Shown: positions 33,930 through 45,436 of the stretch, in pieces
Position numbering within the stretch: the first letter of the stretch is position 1
Layout: each line of letters opens with the position of its first letter
Assembly (NCBI GenBank): GCA_014843695.1
Contig: CM026403.1
Coordinates: 1,306,460-1,370,459 of the forward strand
From: Archivesica marissinica
Taxonomy: Eukaryota > Mollusca > Bivalvia > Venerida > Vesicomyidae
DNA: 64,000 nucleotides
Reading direction: 5' to 3'
Notes under the pieces: model-generated
What the model was told of the DNA's origin: nothing
Database searches by the model: none
The model's input: the letters and a program-made list of their open reading frames with translations, nothing else
Position numbers and translations under genes: made by a program

Positions 33930-34736
33930 GGTCAAACGCGTGCGTAGTTGGATATAAATAGATTTCAGACTCATTATTTTTATTTCTAGGTATACAATTT
34001 ATCCAATATCTCTCAGTTATACAGACATTAATGGACCACATGTCATTACACCATGATTTACCAGTACTATGTTTCTAATTATTGCACCAGCGAGTTTTAA
34101 TAGTTGTATATAGCAATGAGATATGGGCCTACATAACATTCTTAACAAGTGTGTTTAATTATTTTATGCGAGAAAGTTATCCAGCTGGCTTGCAGTAGGT
34201 TGGTGGTTATATGCCCAATGTAGATCATACCCCGATGGAAACTATTATGCCGCGATTCATTACTTATATTTGCATTAAGTGTTCTTTCCAATGACACAAA
34301 TAAAAAAAATACAGCACACTTCGCATTTAAAATGGATTTGCGAATTACCGTGTGCCGGACCTGGTAAATAGATCATGTTTGGAACTGTGCCATCTGTAAT
34401 ATACGCCTTTACTTGCGAGAAACTCTGAAAACACTGCGAATGTGCATGCCCGTAGCTTCGAGTGCGCATGTCTGCTGCATATCATTAGTGAGGCAATTCA
34501 TACGAATATGAATACAAACAGGGCATATAATGCAATTTAGCGATGTAAGCATCACATTCTGATTGGTCCTATTTCCACCATTCAGTCTGGCCTGGTTATT
34601 AGACAAACTATAAAGTTGATATCATGTATGCTGTTTCTTGGCTACAATTTCAAATTACTGATGTACAGGTCCATTTTGGACAGCTGTTTGATGTGGTTAT
34701 GGAAATATGTTTGAGCAATATGGCACTATTCAATGT
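33930..34736. other. No gene seen
   Basis: About 800 bp of unique DNA. The short frames on the minus strand are unrecognised. Confidence 0.5.
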
Positions 34737-34960
34737 GGCATCCGTGGTCCTGTGGTACAGCGTCGGATCTGGAATCGATCGTCCTGGGTTCGATACTCCG
34801 TCAGGCCACGTATGTAGTGTCATTGAACAAGACACCTCAAACACATTGCTTAGTACTGGTTAACCACGTAGGTCGGCTAAGCCTGCCCAGGAACACATGG
34901 CTACGTCCCCGCAATGGGTTTGACATTAATGGAAGTAATCAATATTGTTAATATGTTTTG
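34737..34960 (+). mobile_element. SINE-E, single tRNA-derived copy
   Basis: tRNA-like head with A box (gtcctgtggtacagcgtcgg) and B box (gggttcgatactcc), then a body with aacaagacacctc and gttaaccacgtagg. It ends in an AT-rich stretch. Only one copy is in the window, so the boundaries and family status are inferred. Confidence 0.6.
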
Positions 34961-35060
34961 TCTATAATTTAAATTATCAACACTGCTGAGAAAACACCAT
35001 TTCCATGACACAGTTGAAAACAACATAAAGTGTGAACATTTTGCATTGAAATTTAGTTTA

Positions 35061-35285
35061 GTTTTATACAAATTTATTTTAACTCGATTGCGAAACAAGT
35101 TCTTATAACTTATATTAATCACTCTCGAGACCTCATTCCTGATGGAATCCATCGCCACGAGGGAGAGAGAAGATGCAACGTGGAAATTAAATGCCTTACC
35201 TAAGGGCACACTCGTAACGGCTCCAGCGGGGCTCGAACGCCGGACATTCCGCTCCTGAAGCGAACGCGCATCCACTGCGCTATCG
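35061..35285 (-). mobile_element. SINE-A copy (minus), fused to a MITE end
   Basis: Tail and body are complete. The head is cut after ccactgcgctatc and the next bases are the terminus of the satellite-seeding MITE (tatactagaggacatag). Confidence 0.9.
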
Positions 35286-35286
35286 T

Positions 35287-35396
35287 TATATACTAGAGGA
35301 CATAGAAAACACACACCTACGTTATATGATTATTATTACATGAAAACGAATTAGGAAGGATTCCATCAAAGATATATCACATCTTTATTAAAATAC
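35287..35396. mobile_element. Satellite-seeding MITE, copy 3 (partial)
   Basis: Starts at the end-A terminus and matches the left half of the copy at 4953 as far as catctttattaaa; the other half is gone. No tandem expansion at this copy. Confidence 0.75.
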
Positions 35397-35490
35397 CAGT
35401 CACTTTGACCACCTGGATACTCTTAAGATATAGTATTGTCAGAATCAAAGCTGGAACTCCAACCCCGGAAATTCCAGAAACCGGCATTAA

Positions 35491-35737
35491 GTTTAGACAT
35501 TATTTATTTTACAACGATTGCGAAACAAGTTTCAAAACCTTATATTAATCACTCTCCTTGGCGCTGATGAATGCGTAAATGTGGTCATTCGTGTGGGAGG
35601 AAAACCGGAGTACCCGGAGAAAACCTACATGTCCGATCTGGTTACCACCGTACCATCTCACAACCTTCACTGTCCGAGGATCGAACGCGGGTTACCTTGA
35701 TGAGAAGTGAGCGCGCTAACCACTGCGCTAATCGGAC
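35491..35737 (-). mobile_element. SINE-B copy (minus)
   Basis: Full-length with moderate divergence. Head end cactgcgctaatcggac is intact. Confidence 0.92.
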
Positions 35738-36004
35738 AGAACCCGGCTTTTAATTATCTACTAGATTGTTGTGCATATCTGAAACAACCAGGATGTCCAC
35801 GATACATCGTGTCGGGTCACAAGTTCTAGCAACATTGGCTGTCGGAATGATAACCGCTCCGTTTGTCTGAATAATCACCCTCCGTGTCTGACAGAGACAG
35901 TAGTTGTGGACTATGCACAAAGTGGACATTTTATTTTCAAACTCCAGTAGGTCAATATGTCCCATGAGGTACAACAATATACATACAAACTATTAACAAA
36001 TAGT
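35738..36004. other. No gene seen; one unassigned minus frame
   Basis: A 75-codon open frame lies on the minus strand at 35750-35977. It is not repeat-derived but I do not recognise it, and no splice or start evidence supports it. Confidence 0.3.
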
Positions 36005-36470
36005 CAGGGCCGTCGCTGGAGCTATTTTTATGATACGCACGGCCAAATATGCTTGTTTGTCGAGTGATCATAGCGAGCGAGTACGCTAGGGGGGTCCGGG
36101 GGCATGCCCCTCCCCTGAAATTGTTTGAAATGAGGAAGCAATTTCCTGCATTTCAGAACATTTTGTAACGTACAGGACTAAAGTTCTTACGACAATCCGT
36201 ATAAAGGTAAAAATTAAGGCTAGATGTATAATATACATGATCTATCGCCCTTATCAATTAAACAAGCACGTAAAATAGCACACACTAAATTTCGAGATGC
36301 ACCATATTTGCAATGGGCTATATTATTCCACCATTCCACACATCACGGCGCCTATGTATCCCTACTACCCCCCTGGGGTTTTATTGCATTTTTGGATTTT
36401 TTCATTTTTTTCATTTTCTGAGACCAATGATACGCACGTGCGTACTTGCGTATGCCCAGCGACGGGCCTG
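36005..36470. mobile_element. DNA element with CAGG-CCGTCGCTGG ends (466 bp)
   Basis: Left end cagggccgtcgctgg and right end ccagcgacgggcctg are inverted, one mismatch in 15. Flanks atagt at 36000-36004 and 36471-36475 look like a 5-bp target duplication. The interior has the G-rich block gggggtccgggggcatgc, a sequence type common in marine invertebrate elements. No transposase. Confidence 0.75.
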
Positions 36471-36965
36471 ATAGTGGTGACAATTATGTGGAGAAGGCAA
36501 AGTATGCAATACAGCATGATTATATAATGATCGTATTACAATATCCCTGTACATAAACTCACTCAATTTCTAATTATTTCATCAATGTAAGATAAATACA
36601 AAGTCTCATTACATATTAATTAATGTCCGTATTTAAATAAATACACTCAATTTTCTAATTATTTCATTATTACCACCAATAAATAGTTCTTTTAATTTAT
36701 ACATATTTGGTCTTTTCCAAAACTAGTTATTCATATATTTCATTCTTATGTCTTTATATATTGAACATTCTAGTAACACATGGTATTCATCTTCTAAAAC
36801 ATTACATACTGAGCATTTTCTATCATCAAATGGTGTACTTATTGGACATATATCACCCAAGAATATTGGAATAAATCCTTGAGTGTCCCTTCCCAATTAA
36901 CAAAGTGAGTGAATTCTATAGATAATTACTAACAATACGACTGAAAATGACAAAACAAATAATGC
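36471..36965. other. No gene seen
   Basis: Unique, very AT-rich DNA. Confidence 0.5.
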
Positions 36966-37237
36966 TAACGTACCGTAGCCAGAGGCAAATTCCAACCGAG
37001 GCAATCTAGGGGGGGTCAACATGTCCCCCCTTACACTTGTTGGGGTATAGAACCGATTTCCTGCATTTTTCTGATTTAATGAGTTTAATTATGTACTGAC
37101 CTTTCAGCTCTCTAGCAGTCAACATTTTATACAGCAACGGGATGTTTGTTTGTATTTGATTTATTTCGTTATATTTATTTTTGCTTTGGACATTTTAACC
37201 GAGGAAGCTGCCTCGGTGTGCCTCATTGTGGCTACGG
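36966..37237. mobile_element. DNA element with CCGTAGCC-type ends
   Basis: Left end accgtagccagaggcaaa and right end gcctcattgtggctacggg are inverted, and the inner motif accgaggca appears in both arms. A G-rich block (ctagggggggtcaacatg) echoes the element at 36005, so the two may belong to one superfamily. Confidence 0.6.
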
Positions 37238-37369
37238 GCCTGAACGGTAGAAGCAAACCTGATAATCAATCAAATCCAAGCAAATAAACACTTCTAATCA
37301 TTATATGCCGCTAGTGTAGATTTAGAATTGTATTGATTTAGCTGGCTGATTTTCAACAAATAAAGCATA

Positions 37370-37547
37370 CAGTCAAACCTGTCTTAAGCAGCCAATCAAG
37401 GGAGTCAGAGAAAGTGGCTGCTTAGCACAGGTGGCTGCTTAATAGAGGTCAAATATATAATAAAACAACCGAATGGGAATCTGGAAATTGGCTGCTTAAT
37501 GCAGGTTGGCTGCTTAATGGAGGTGACCACTAACACAGGTTTGACTG
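37370..37547. mobile_element. CAGTCAAACCT palindromic MITE, copy 2 (178 bp)
   Basis: Starts cagtcaaacctgtct and ends acaggtttgactg with TA on both sides (37368-37369, 37548-37549). Same length as the copy at 29283 but in the opposite orientation. Motif ggctgcttaa is repeated inside. Confidence 0.85.
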
Positions 37548-38167
37548 TAGTTGCAAACTATATGTCGAATGTGTAAAGGAAGATGCCTGGCTGTATTAAA
37601 CTGAATACACGTTAAGATATGTAATCAAAATGGATATTGCATGACCACGTGATGTGCTACGTGTATGTCACAATTATGGTGACTCTCCGACTATTCTTGG
37701 TGGATGAAGAATCCTGGTCCCCCCCCCCGAGCAGTATTGCATGCACTGACGGGCACCCTGGTATAACCACCGAGCTACCGCAAGCCAACTAGATGGATCG
37801 AACCTACAGCGGTCATTGGCAAGTGATTTCAACTGCGTGAGCTGCACAGTTATCATATACCTCTATGATTGACTTACATCTCGTCTGTACCAGATAATAC
37901 AGTATATTGCTTTGCCTTAGCGTTTAATGAACCGAAAAACTTGTGAGCGAGTCCGCAAACTTAATTACTGGACAATCGCGAGATATAAAACTAATCAATA
38001 GACATAGTCTACATATGTACATTGAGTAGAACTGGCTAGCTAATCTGAGTGATGAAGCTATTACTCTCAATATCGTCTATCTATCACATAGTATGAGGGT
38101 GTTATACTGTTGTTTGCAGCTTAAATGTAGTACGTAATCTATGTTGACATCTCAAAATGGTACCTAT
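37548..38167. other. No gene seen
   Basis: Unique DNA. A tRNA-like fragment on the minus strand near 37730-37830 (tagctcggtggttat, ggttcgatcc in the wrong order) is too weak to call. Confidence 0.45.
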
Positions 38168-38180
38168 AGTATTTACAATA

Positions 38181-38432
38181 GTTTAAACTTTATTTATTTT
38201 ACAACGATTGCAAAGCAAGTTCTGACAACTTATGTTAATCTTATTTTGGAGTTTATTATATACTAATATTAAATTAATTAATTGGCGCGGGCGAAAGCGT
38301 AAGTGTTGTCATTCGTGTGGGAGGAAACCGGAGTACCCGGAGAAAACCCACAGGTCCGATCTGTCGAACACCGTGCCATCTCACATACTTCCCGGTCCGA
38401 GGATCGAACCCAGGTTGCATTGGTGAGAAGCG
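38181..38432 (-). mobile_element. SINE-B copy (minus), 5' truncated, 13-bp target duplication
   Basis: Flanked by agtatttacaata at 38168-38180 and 38433-38445. The tRNA head is truncated: the A box is missing and the copy stops at ggtgagaagcg. About 40 bp of AT-rich DNA separates the tail motif gttaatc from ttggcgcgg, a later insertion or a subfamily feature. Confidence 0.93.
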
Positions 38433-38631
38433 AGTATTTACAATAACATTACCTATGCATGGTTTACATCATAAAAGCACAGTGCCACTCCACGTGGAGT
38501 TGTAAGAGATGCATACAAATATATCACAACCATTTAGCACAATATCCTTGGGATAAAGCCGCAATATCTCTAACACAATGATGAAACACTGCATGCCAGA
38601 CATTGGTACTACTGGTTGGGCATTAATTTTT

Positions 38632-38820
38632 TTTTTAAACATTATTTATTTTACGATTGCGACACAAGCTATAACAACTTATATTAATCACTCTCGCTGG
38701 CGCGGATGAAAGCACACATGTTCGATATGGCTACCATCGTACCATCTCACATACTTCGCACACGGTCCGAGGATCGAATCCGGGTTGCACTGATGAGAAG
38801 CGAGCGCGCTAACCAGACAG
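38632..38820 (-). mobile_element. SINE-B copy (minus) with deletions
   Basis: A poly-T-rich start (A-rich tail on the minus strand), then tail and body. The conserved central block (ggaaaccggagtacc) is deleted, and the head lacks cactgcgctaatcg. Confidence 0.85.
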
Positions 38821-39114
38821 CCATTTGTATTTCTGTGATCTCTTGATGAGATACAATCCTATCTTATACTATTAAACACAAATCTTTATTTTCTTTGATG
38901 AGATACAATGATTTTGGCTAATATAATATTTGTTTTCAAATTTTATTCATTTTAAGTTCCCTGCGAGCCTCAGTCCACTACAATACACCTCTGCACAACC
39001 AATTTTGAGTCCCTAATAAGAAATAGTTCTGATACAATTTTAAAAGTTAGTTTCTGTTTGCTGTCAAAATTAAAAACTACATAACAAATTCATTAGAATA
39101 CATTACTTCATAAT
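38821..39114. other. No gene seen
   Basis: Unique AT-rich DNA. Confidence 0.5.
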
Positions 39115-39290
39115 CAGAAGCTTGAGATTCGAGTTTGAGGTCTGGGAAAAGATTCAACCAATGAGAAGCTTGAGATTCGAGTTTGAGGTCTGGGAAAAGA
39201 TTCAACCAATGAGAAGCTTGAGATTCGAGTTTGAGGTCTGGGAAAAGATTCAACCAATGAGAAGCTTGAGGTTTGAGTTCTGAGAAAAGT
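39115..39290. repeat. 48-bp tandem array, about 3.6 units
   Basis: gaagcttgag occurs at 39117, 39165, 39213 and 39261. The first three units are identical; the last is partial and diverged. Confidence 0.93.
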
Positions 39291-39845
39291 GTTATAACCT
39301 CTGAGATTGGTGCTTGATATTGTTATAGGGTACTTTTTCAACTTTTTCACACAGAGACAGATGCAACTATTGCCACCATATCCAATGCCATTCACAATGT
39401 AGTAGGCAAACAAGCATTCATAATAAAACCCAGAATTTCAGTAATATCCATTGAGGTTGATATCATCTGGCGGAGTATTCCATTCCATAACTTTGTAGCA
39501 GATGGTAATTACTAACTCTTCCTACATTGCCTTGGAAATGATTGGACACCTGATATTATAACAATCCATTTCTTAGTGTAAATTTCTGCAGCTTTTTTTT
39601 TATGCTGCCCAATGAATAATTGCTCTAGTTACTCAGTGATTGAAAACTGTTTTGTAAAAAATGTAAGATGGCATTAATTTTTCTGTCACTGCTTGAGTTT
39701 CATATTCCTTCGCTGTTGGGTGTACTTTTGTACTTTAGCTATTTTCTGATAAATCATGGTTGGGCATTGGTGATGTGAAATCCACCTTCGCTTTGATCAC
39801 AACGAATATGATTAGCAGACGATAGCAAACTCAATTCAGCAGTGT
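39291..39845. other. No gene seen
   Basis: Unique AT-rich DNA. Confidence 0.5.
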
Positions 39846-40077
39846 GGAAGTCGTGATAGCGCAGTGGTAGCGCGTTCGCTTCATGTGCGAAAGGTCTGGA
39901 GTTCCAGTCCCGCTGGAGCCGTTACGATTGTGCCTTTAGGCAAGGCATTTAAATTCCACGTTGCCTCTTCTCTCTCCCTCGTGGCGATGGATTCCGTCAG
40001 ACATGAGGTCTCGAGAGTGATTAATATAAGTTGAAAGATCTTGTTTCGCAATCGAGCTAAACTAAATTTGTATAAAC
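39846..40077 (+). mobile_element. SINE-A copy (plus), full length
   Basis: Close to consensus. A box gatagcgcagtggtagcgc, B box ggagttccagtcccgc (one C replacing the usual G). Confidence 0.94.
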
Positions 40078-40147
40078 TTGAGCAGTTAGAAATATGTCTA
40101 TGTGCGTGGGTTGATTTTTACTCTATGGTATTGGCTTTGTGTCTGTG

Positions 40148-40218
40148 TGTTTTATGTTTATTTATCATCGCTACCGGTTGCCCATATGAGCGACGCCTCC
40201 TGAAGAGATTAGTCATAT
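40148..40218 (-). mobile_element. SINE-C 3' fragment (minus)
   Basis: Only the last 70 or so bases (tatcatcgctaccggttgcc to gattagtcat). Confidence 0.85.
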
Positions 40219-40239
40219 CCCTCCCTGGTACATTTGTAA

Positions 40240-40268
40240 TATAACAACAACAACAACAACAACAACAA
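40240..40268. repeat. AAC microsatellite
   Basis: About nine copies of aac. Confidence 0.95.
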
Positions 40269-40434
40269 CGGCAATACATTTATTGCATAAAACACATAAT
40301 ATGATTATAGAAAAAATATATATACATATATAATATTATATATATACCATGCAACCGGAAGTCATTGCATTTGAAATATCACGTCATACAAACCAGCATT
40401 GGAAATACTAAATCACTTTATTATGTTACATGTT

Positions 40435-40970
40435 CACGCCTTGTAAAGTCTCACGGTTTGGCCGTGAGTCTCACGCTACATGCGCATACCTGCCAAGTAT
40501 CACAGTTTGGCCGTGAGTCTCACGTTACATGTGCATACTTGCCAAGTCTCATGGTTTTGCCGTAAGTCTCACGTTACATGTGCATACTTGCCAAGTCTCA
40601 CGGTTTGGCCGTGAATCTCACGTTACATGTACATACCTGCCAAGTCTCACGGTTTGGCCGTGAGTCTCACGTTACATGTGCATACCTGCCAAGTATCAAG
40701 GCTTGGCCGTAAGTCTCACGTTACATGTGCATACTTGCCAAATCTCACGGTTTGGCCGTGAGTATCACGTTACATGTGCATACCTGCCAAGTCTCACGGT
40801 TTGGCCGTAAGTCTCACGTTACATGTGCATACTTGCCAAGTCTCACGGTTTGGCCGTGAGTCTCACGTTACATGTGCATACTTGCCAAGTCTCACGGTTT
40901 GGCCGTGAGTCTCACGTTACATGTGCATACTTGCCAAGTCTCACGGTTTGGCCGTGAGTCTCACGCATGT
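40435..40970. repeat. 49-bp array, about 11 units, each with a hairpin
   Basis: Unit contains gccaagtctcacggtttg, gccgtgagtctcacg and ttacatgtgcatac. Every unit carries ctcacgg...ccgtgag, a 7-bp stem with a 5-base loop, and the overlapping palindrome gtgagtctcac. The stem is kept in most units despite scattered substitutions. Confidence 0.93.
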
Positions 40971-41276
40971 TCCAATGAAATCACGGTTTCAGGACGATTT
41001 TCTAATTTCTCACACATTACAAAATAATAAACAATATTAAAATCATGTACATGTGAATACATATTTTCTTTAATCCTGGATCAACCAGTACTAATCAATA
41101 TGGATACATCTTGCGCTGGGAAAACTCGACAGTCCTGAGTCCTGTCTGGGATCGAACTCAAGACCCCATTATCCTATGATAACTCTACGTCGTCCATATG
41201 CTTTGAGCAAGGACAACATTTTGATAAACTAGGACATTTAATTCATTAAAATGAAACAAACTAATGCATAATGAAC
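40971..41276. other. No gene seen
   Basis: Unique AT-rich DNA. Confidence 0.5.
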
Positions 41277-41285
41277 GAAGATTCT

Positions 41286-41517
41286 TTATACAAATTTATT
41301 TTAGCTCGATTGCGAAACAAGTTATTTCAACTTATATAAATCAATCTCGAGACCTCATTCCTGATGGAATCCATCGCCACGAGGGAGAGAGAAGAGGCAA
41401 CGTGGAATTTAAATGCCTTGCCTAAGGGCACACTCGTAACGGCTCCAGTGGGGCTCGAACTCCGGACCTTTCGCACCTGAAGCGAACACACATCCACTGC
41501 GCTATCACGACTTCCAC
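41286..41517 (-). mobile_element. SINE-A copy (minus) with target duplication
   Basis: Full-length. gaagattct at 41277-41285 and 41524-41532 is the likely target duplication. Confidence 0.92.
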
Positions 41518-41532
41518 CTGAATGAAGATTCT

Positions 41533-42029
41533 GGTATAATAATTGAATGCAACAGTTGTGAAAATCACCCCAGAATGCACCACATACGATCTAAGGAAAA
41601 GCACATGTCACTGGAAATTCACAAATAGAAATAACATTCACAACACAAGACAGTTGACGTGTACTTGATTTGTAAGCATGCTGTTTTCGGAATATGTCCA
41701 GGTTCATTTACGTGTTTCACCCTACTTAACGGAGGGCATGATTTGACAGATTATATACGAAGCTCCAGTAATTGAGAGCCACACAAGACATATTTCTCTG
41801 AAAAAGGTTCGGACAATTAGCATCAGGAAATGTGACTTAAAATGGCAATTATATTTGAGCACGGATGTGACTAGATACGGAAGGGCAAGAGAGCAGCTTG
41901 TCATTTACTAAAACAGATTGTTTAATCATATTGTATTGCAAATCAATAGTAAATATGTCATGCAGAAATAAATAAAAACATAGCATGCATTGCAGATGGT
42001 ATGGGCCACACGTTTTAACAACATTAGAC
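41533..42029. other. No gene seen
   Basis: Unique DNA. The segment 41918-41950 (gtttaatcatattgtattgc) is similar to the right flank of the following array at 43320. Confidence 0.45.
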
Positions 42030-43313
42030 AACTGCCCTCGCATCAGACAATGGCGCGCACCAGCCCGCACCAGACAACTGCCCGCACCAGACAACGGCCC
42101 GCACCAGACAACTGCCCGCACAAGACAACGGCCCGCACCAGACAACTGCCCGCACCAGACAACGGCCCGCACCAGACAACGGCCCGTACCAGACAACGGC
42201 CCGTACCAGACAACTGCCCGCACTAGACAACGGCCCGCACCAGACAACGGCCCGCACCAGACAACTGCCCGCACCAGACAACGGCCCGCACCAGACAACT
42301 GCCCGCATCAGACAATGGCCCGTACCAGATAACGGCCCGTACTAGACAACTGCCCGCACCAGACAACGGCCCGCACCAGACAACTGCCCGCATCAGACAA
42401 TGGCCCGTACCAGATAACGGCCCGTACTAGACAACTGCCCGCACCAGACAACGGCCCGCACCAGACAACTGCCCGCATCAGACAATGGCCCGTACCAGAT
42501 AACGGCCCGTACTAGACAACTGCCCGCACCAGACAACTGCCCGCACCAGACAACTGCCCGCATCAGACAACTGCCCGCACCAGACAACTGCCCGCATCAG
42601 ACAACTGCCCGCACTAGACAACGGCCCGCACCAGACAACGGCCCGCACCAGACAACTGCCCGCACCAGACAACGGCCCGCACCAGACAACGGCCCGCACC
42701 AGACAACGGCCCGCACAGACAACGGCCCGCACCAGACAACGGCCCGCACCAGACAACGGCCCGCACCAGACAACGGCCCGCACCAGACAACGGCCCGCAC
42801 CAGACAACGGCCCGCACCAGACAACGGCCCGCACCAGACAACGGCCCGCACCAGACAACGGCCCGCACCAGACAACTGCCCGCATCAGACAATGGCCCGT
42901 ACCAGATAACGGCCCGTACTAGACAACTGCCCGCACCAGACAACGGCCCGTACCAGATAACGGCCCGTACTAGACAACTGCCCGCACCAGACAATGGCCC
43001 GTACCAGATAACGGCCCGCACCAGACAACGGCCCGTACCAGATAACGGCCCGTACTAGACAACTGCCCGCACCAGACAATGGCCCGCACCAGACAACTGC
43101 CCGCACCAGACAACTGCCCGCACCAGACAACTGCCCGCACCAGACAACTGCCCGCACCAGACAACTGCCCGCACCAGACAACTGCCCGCACCAGACAACT
43201 GCCCGCACCAGACAACTGCCCGCACCAGACAACTGCCCGCACCAGACAACGGCCCGCACCAGACAACGGCCCGCACCAGACAACTGCCCGCACCAGACAA
43301 CTGCCCTGCCAGA
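42030..43313. repeat. 17-bp satellite, about 75 units, with higher-order blocks
   Basis: Unit gacaactgcccgcacca and variants (aacggcccg, aatggcccgtacc, agataacgg, ccgtactag). The variant string starting catcagacaatggcccg occurs at about 42306, 42391 and 42476, spaced 85 bp (5 units), and again at about 42886. Because 17 is not a multiple of three, all frames read the same peptide in turn; these frames are not genes. Confidence 0.95.
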
Positions 43314-43410
43314 AAAGGTTTAGTTTAATCATATGTTATTGCATTAATTCTATATATACAATGTACAGAACAAACAAATAAACACACGCGTATAATTATG
43401 CATATTATAT
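43314..43410. repeat. Dispersed repeat shared with 7.6 kb
   Basis: tttagtttaatcatat, attctatatatacaatgtac and the following acaaa...aacacac match 7605-7700 in the same order. Confidence 0.7.
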
Positions 43411-43470
43411 ACGATGTATGTGATTGTTGAGCACAATAATTGTCAATAAATTAGTTACGGCCCTCCCCAA

Positions 43471-43510
43471 AATGGGCAACCGGTAGCGACGATAAATAAA
43501 CGTAAAACAA
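43471..43510 (+). mobile_element. SINE-C 3' fragment (plus)
   Basis: Only gggcaaccggtagcgacg and the aaataaacgtaaaac end. Confidence 0.8.
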
Positions 43511-43528
43511 AAATTATTATTGTAAATA

Positions 43529-43752
43529 CTCGCTTCTCACCAATGCAACCTGGGTTCGATCTTCGGACCGGGAGGTATGTGAGATGGCACGGTGTTCGCC
43601 AGATCGGACAGGTGGGTTTTCTCCGGGTACTCCGGTTTCCTCCCACACGAATGACCACATAATTATACGCTTTCATCCGCGCCAACGAGAGTGATTAATA
43701 TAAGTTGATAAAGCTTGTTATGCAATCGTTGTAAAATAAATAAAGTTTAAAC
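43529..43752 (+). mobile_element. SINE-B copy (plus), 5' truncated
   Basis: Starts at ctcgcttctcaccaatg, so the A box is missing. Central block intact; ends aaataaataaagtttaaac. Confidence 0.92.
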
Positions 43753-43815
43753 TTTGTTTTAATGTATCATACCTACATAAGCAAATAATACAATCGAGCT
43801 CCTGTATAGACACGT

Positions 43816-43965
43816 TAGCCTGGGAACCGGCGTCGATATATGTTGCCTGGTCAGTCAAATCAATATAGTCTAACACCGATACTATTAATTGAGCCGTATT
43901 GAGTTTCTGATCATGTCATTTTGCCAGAAGTTACAAAGTGAACAATTGACTGACACCCAGGCTAT
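43816..43965. mobile_element. hAT-like MITE, simple copy
   Basis: Starts tagcctgggaaccggcg and ends gacacccaggcta; this is the reverse orientation of the copies at 51799 and 55649. No clear 8-bp duplication remains. A SINE-A target duplication starts at its right edge. Confidence 0.75.
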
Positions 43966-43973
43966 ATACATGT

Positions 43974-44205
43974 GGAAGTCGTGATAGCGCAGTGGATGCG
44001 CGTTCTCTTCAGGTGCGAAAGGTCCGGAGTTCGAGCCCCGTTGGATCCGGTACGATTGTTTCCTTAGGCAATGCATTTAAATTCCACGTTGCCTCTTCTC
44101 TCTCCCTCATGGGGATGGATTCCATCAGGATCGAGGTCTCGAGAGTGATTAATATAAGTTGAAAGAACTTGTTTTGCAATCCCGCTAAAATAAATTTGTA
44201 TAAAT
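43974..44205 (+). mobile_element. SINE-A reference copy with 11-bp target duplication
   Basis: Perfect flanks tatatacatgt at 43963-43973 and 44206-44216. SINE-A layout: tRNA-like head of about 80 bp (A box gatagcgcagtggatgcg, B box ggagttcgagccccg); body with cttaggcaatgcattta, attccacgttgcctcttc and gatggattccatcagg; 3' tail with cgagagtgattaatataag and cttgttttgcaat; AT-rich end taaataaatttgtataaa-like. RNA polymerase III boxes imply transcription from its own promoter; mobilisation would need a partner LINE. Confidence 0.95.
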
Positions 44206-44404
44206 TATATACATGTATGTAAAGCTATATGTTTTTTTCAAGTAATACCTTTATTGATGCTGTTATTATTTGTTTATTATTAATATTATGTATGAAATCC
44301 TTGAACAAATGTTGCAGTATGAAGTTTCAAAGAATTATATTCACATACTTATGTAAGTGTACACGTGATTGTCTTAGAACCAGAAAAACGATTACATATA
44401 ATAT

Positions 44405-44700
44405 ATGTAATAGAAGGACGACTTAAAACTCACGCTGCATAATACACACTCGGATAGTGTATTGATTGAATGTATATAAATATGTAATAGATGGATGATT
44501 GAAAACTCACTCTGCATAATACACACTCGGATAGTTTTTATGTGAATGTATATAAATATGTAATAGATGATTGATTGAAAACTCACTCTGCATAATACAC
44601 ACTCGGATAGTGTATTGAGTGAATGTATATAAATATGTAATAGAAGGACGATTGAAAACTCACTCTGCATAATACACACTCGGATAGTGTATTGAGTGAA
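44405..44700. repeat. 77-bp tandem array, about 3.8 units
   Basis: acacactcgg occurs at 44444, 44521, 44597 and 44674 (spacings 77, 76, 77). Unit includes aaaactcactctgcataat. Confidence 0.9.
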
Positions 44701-45436
44701 AGCATATATATTATAAAAGTGCATAATTGAGTAAATAAATATACAAACATGTTGACAATAACATGAAACCCTATCCAACATAATAGTATATACCACATCC
44801 CTACTGGAACATCCGGGAATCATATAGGAACCAACTATTGTTGCAGAATTCCAACTACGTAAATAGATTGAACCTGGCCATTTCTGGGTTCCAGCTCAAG
44901 TCTGTATTTCTATGTGCACACCAGTGAAAGCTTGGAACTAGTTTCCTGAAAACAATTGGACAATTGTAATACCTATAATACGAATACATAGCAGTAAATC
45001 TTATCACATAAATTCCCATTCGTCCAGAAAATTAGACTCAGAAAATATTCAAATAATGTTGTACAGAAATGCAGTTGCTATGGTGTTTGTGTAGAGAATG
45101 CAGCCAGTACAATCGAATACCGCTGGCATTCGTGCAGCTAATAGGCCACACTACATTTAACATTGTCTGCTCACTATCATCAGATCGCCTTACATAATTC
45201 CAGTTGACAAGCGAACAAAGGGTCACACACATTAATGAATTTCATCTGTCTGTGTACTTGATAAGTTCAAAACATAGTGTTAGCGGGTTTCTACCGTCTG
45301 CATAATTATATTGATTAACAGAATGGCAAACCATAAATTGCTTCCATTGTCTGCATGTATTGGTTAAGACAGTCGCACATTTTAAACTAGTTATGTCTTA
45401 TGCATTTAAGAACATCGCGAGTTCTATGTATGCATT
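44701..45436. other. No gene seen
   Basis: About 730 bp of unique DNA with no supported exon. Confidence 0.5.

Noticed and set aside
35750..35977. 75-codon minus open frame as a gene
   Set aside because: Not repeat-derived but too short, with no recognisable motif or splice evidence; left as unassigned sequence.
37700..37840. tRNA-derived SINE on the minus strand
   Set aside because: A-box-like and B-box-like words occur in the wrong order and no second copy supports a family.
39846..39925. Functional tRNA genes at the SINE heads
   Set aside because: The heads have A and B boxes but the acceptor and anticodon arms are degraded, and each is followed by a conserved SINE body and tail.
41849..43381. 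Many overlapping open frames of 64-149 codons on both strands
   Set aside because: All are register shifts of the 17-bp satellite.
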